64,000 nucleotides of DNA from Streptomyces sp. 130 (GTDB taxonomy: Bacteria; Actinomycetota; Actinomycetes; Streptomycetales; Streptomycetaceae). Under the pieces are notes generated by a model. It saw only the letters and a program-made list of their open reading frames with translations. It was not told the DNA's origin and did not search any database. Every line of letters begins with the position of its first letter. Positions within the stretch are counted from its first letter, which is position 1. Location: assembly GCF_007096885.1 (NCBI RefSeq), contig NZ_VJNO01000006.1:62001-126000 (forward strand). The letters are read 5' to 3'. Below are positions 63,266-64,000 of the stretch, one piece after another. The translations under genes were made by a program, and so were the position numbers.

Positions 63266-64000
63266 ATGCAGAACGAATCCACGTCGCCGCAGACCGGGGA
63301 GACACAGCCGGAGTCCCTGGTCGGGCGGGAGTACGAGGTCGAGGTCGGCCCGGTCGCGCACGGCGGCCACTGCATCGCCCGCACGGACGAGGGCCGGGTG
63401 CTGTTCGTCCGCCACACCCTGCCGGGCGAGAAGGTGGTCGCCCGGATCACCGACGGCTCCGAGGACTCGCGCTTCCTGCGCGCGGACGCGGTGGAGATCA
63501 TCGAGGCGTCCAAGGACCGGGTGCCGGCCCCCTGCCCGTTCGCGGGGCCCGGCAAGTGCGGCGGCTGCGACTGGCAGCACGCCAAGCCGGGCGCCCAGCG
63601 CCGCCTCAAGGGCGAGGTCGTCGCCGAACAGCTCCAGCGCCTCGCGGGCCTCACCCCGGAGGAGGCCGGCTGGGACGGCACGGTCATGCCGGCCGAGGGC
63701 GACAAGCTCCCCGCGGGCGAGGTGCCCGCCTGGCGCACCCGCGTCCAGTACGCGATCGACGAGGACGGCCGGGTCGGGCTGCGCAAGCACCGCTCGCACG
63801 ACATCGAGATCATCGACCACTGCATGATCGCCGCGCCCGGGGTCTCCGAGCTGGGCGTCGAGCAGCAGGACTGGCCGCGGATGGCCGCGGTGGAGGCCAT
63901 CGCCGCCACCGGCTCCCACGACCGCCAGGTCATCCTGACCCCCCGCCCGGGCGGCCGTCTGCCCCTGGTCGAGCTCGACAAGCCGGTCTCCGTCCTCCGC
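63266..64000 (+). CDS. Class I SAM-dependent RNA methyltransferase, TrmA/RlmCD type (3' part missing)
   Basis: The visible 245 residues contain a TRAM RNA-binding domain (about 18-75: REYEVEVGPVAHGGHCIAR, VRHTLPGEKVVARI) and the four-Cys [4Fe-4S] pattern (CPFAGPGKCGGCDWQH near 91-106, with a later Cys in HCMIAAP near 190). The catalytic Rossmann domain lies beyond the window edge. Family members methylate uridine-5 in tRNA or rRNA. The ATG at 63266 follows TGGAG. Gene order after the APC carrier agrees with Rv2690c-Rv2689c. It follows a long-loop hairpin that may hold its promoter. Confidence 0.9.
   Translation, partial: MQNESTSPQTGETQPESLVGREYEVEVGPVAHGGHCIARTDEGRVLFVRHTLPGEKVVARITDGSEDSRFLRADAVEIIEASKDRVPAPCPFAGPGKCGGCDWQHAKPGAQRRLKGEVVAEQLQRLAGLTPEEAGWDGTVMPAEGDKLPAGEVPAWRTRVQYAIDEDGRVGLRKHRSHDIEIIDHCMIAAPGVSELGVEQQDWPRMAAVEAIAATGSHDRQVILTPRPGGRLPLVELDKPVSVLR

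Noticed and set aside
61007..63919. Long minus-strand frame opposite the KimA-like carrier
   Set aside because: It is an Asp/His/Gly-rich shadow running through two real genes and their gap.
1..64000. tRNA, rRNA, CRISPR, insertion sequence, prophage or integrase features
   Set aside because: None could be recognised on either strand; all large open regions are chromosomal genes with normal codon use.

Overview
The window is a very GC-rich, gene-dense chromosomal segment of a Streptomyces. Most genes start with ATG or GTG, third codon positions are almost all G or C, and the set includes whiH, hrdB, parE, parC, sepH and cutRS. The gene order resembles the S. coelicolor region around SCO5815-SCO5876 (from memory), and 42-64 kb also follows the sigA-suhB-dut-ceoBC order of Mycobacterium. 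There are no rRNA or tRNA genes, insertion sequences, prophage genes or CRISPR arrays. It reads as core genome.

Layout. 0-9.5 kb: a partial recQ facing a DUF4192 gene across a double DnaA-box palindrome, a NUDIX/winged-helix regulator, an ABC protein, whiH (sporulation), hrdB (principal sigma factor) and a secreted trypsin-like protease. 9.5-22.6 kb: a small zinc-ribbon-like gene, parE, a DUF485/sodium-solute symporter pair, a LacI regulator, two divergent citrate-synthase-like genes (one fused to a DNA-binding domain), a CobW GTPase and parC. 22.9-33.9 kb: two M16 peptidase-like genes, a c-di-AMP riboswitch ahead of an M23 peptidase, a GntR regulator, ptsH with a DasR-type operator, a GNAT/acyl-CoA-synthetase fusion, a DUF5998/phosphodiesterase pair and thymidine kinase. 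34-48.9 kb: a VOC protein, rhodanese, sepH with a palindrome upstream, a repeat-rich membrane protein, an FAD-linked oxidase, ferrochelatase, inositol monophosphatase, cutRS, DUF4193, an EcsC-like gene, DUF3093, a thioesterase, dut and DUF3710.

48.9-64 kb is dominated by potassium. A kdpFABC operon, an embedded ABC ATPase and kdpDE sit between DUF3710 and OB-fold/DUF3159 genes that are close together in mycobacteria. Then come two TrkA/Ceo-type proteins and a divergent KimA-like APC transporter, and the window ends inside an RNA methyltransferase gene. The c-di-AMP riboswitch at 26 kb adds a second osmotic or cell-wall signalling element.

The points most worth following are the citrate synthase with an N-terminal helix-turn-helix facing a second citrate synthase across an AT-rich palindrome, the paired DnaA boxes at recQ, the AGTGACC palindrome upstream of sepH, the 11-bp phased repeats upstream of kdpF, and the short-repeat linker between kdpD and kdpE.
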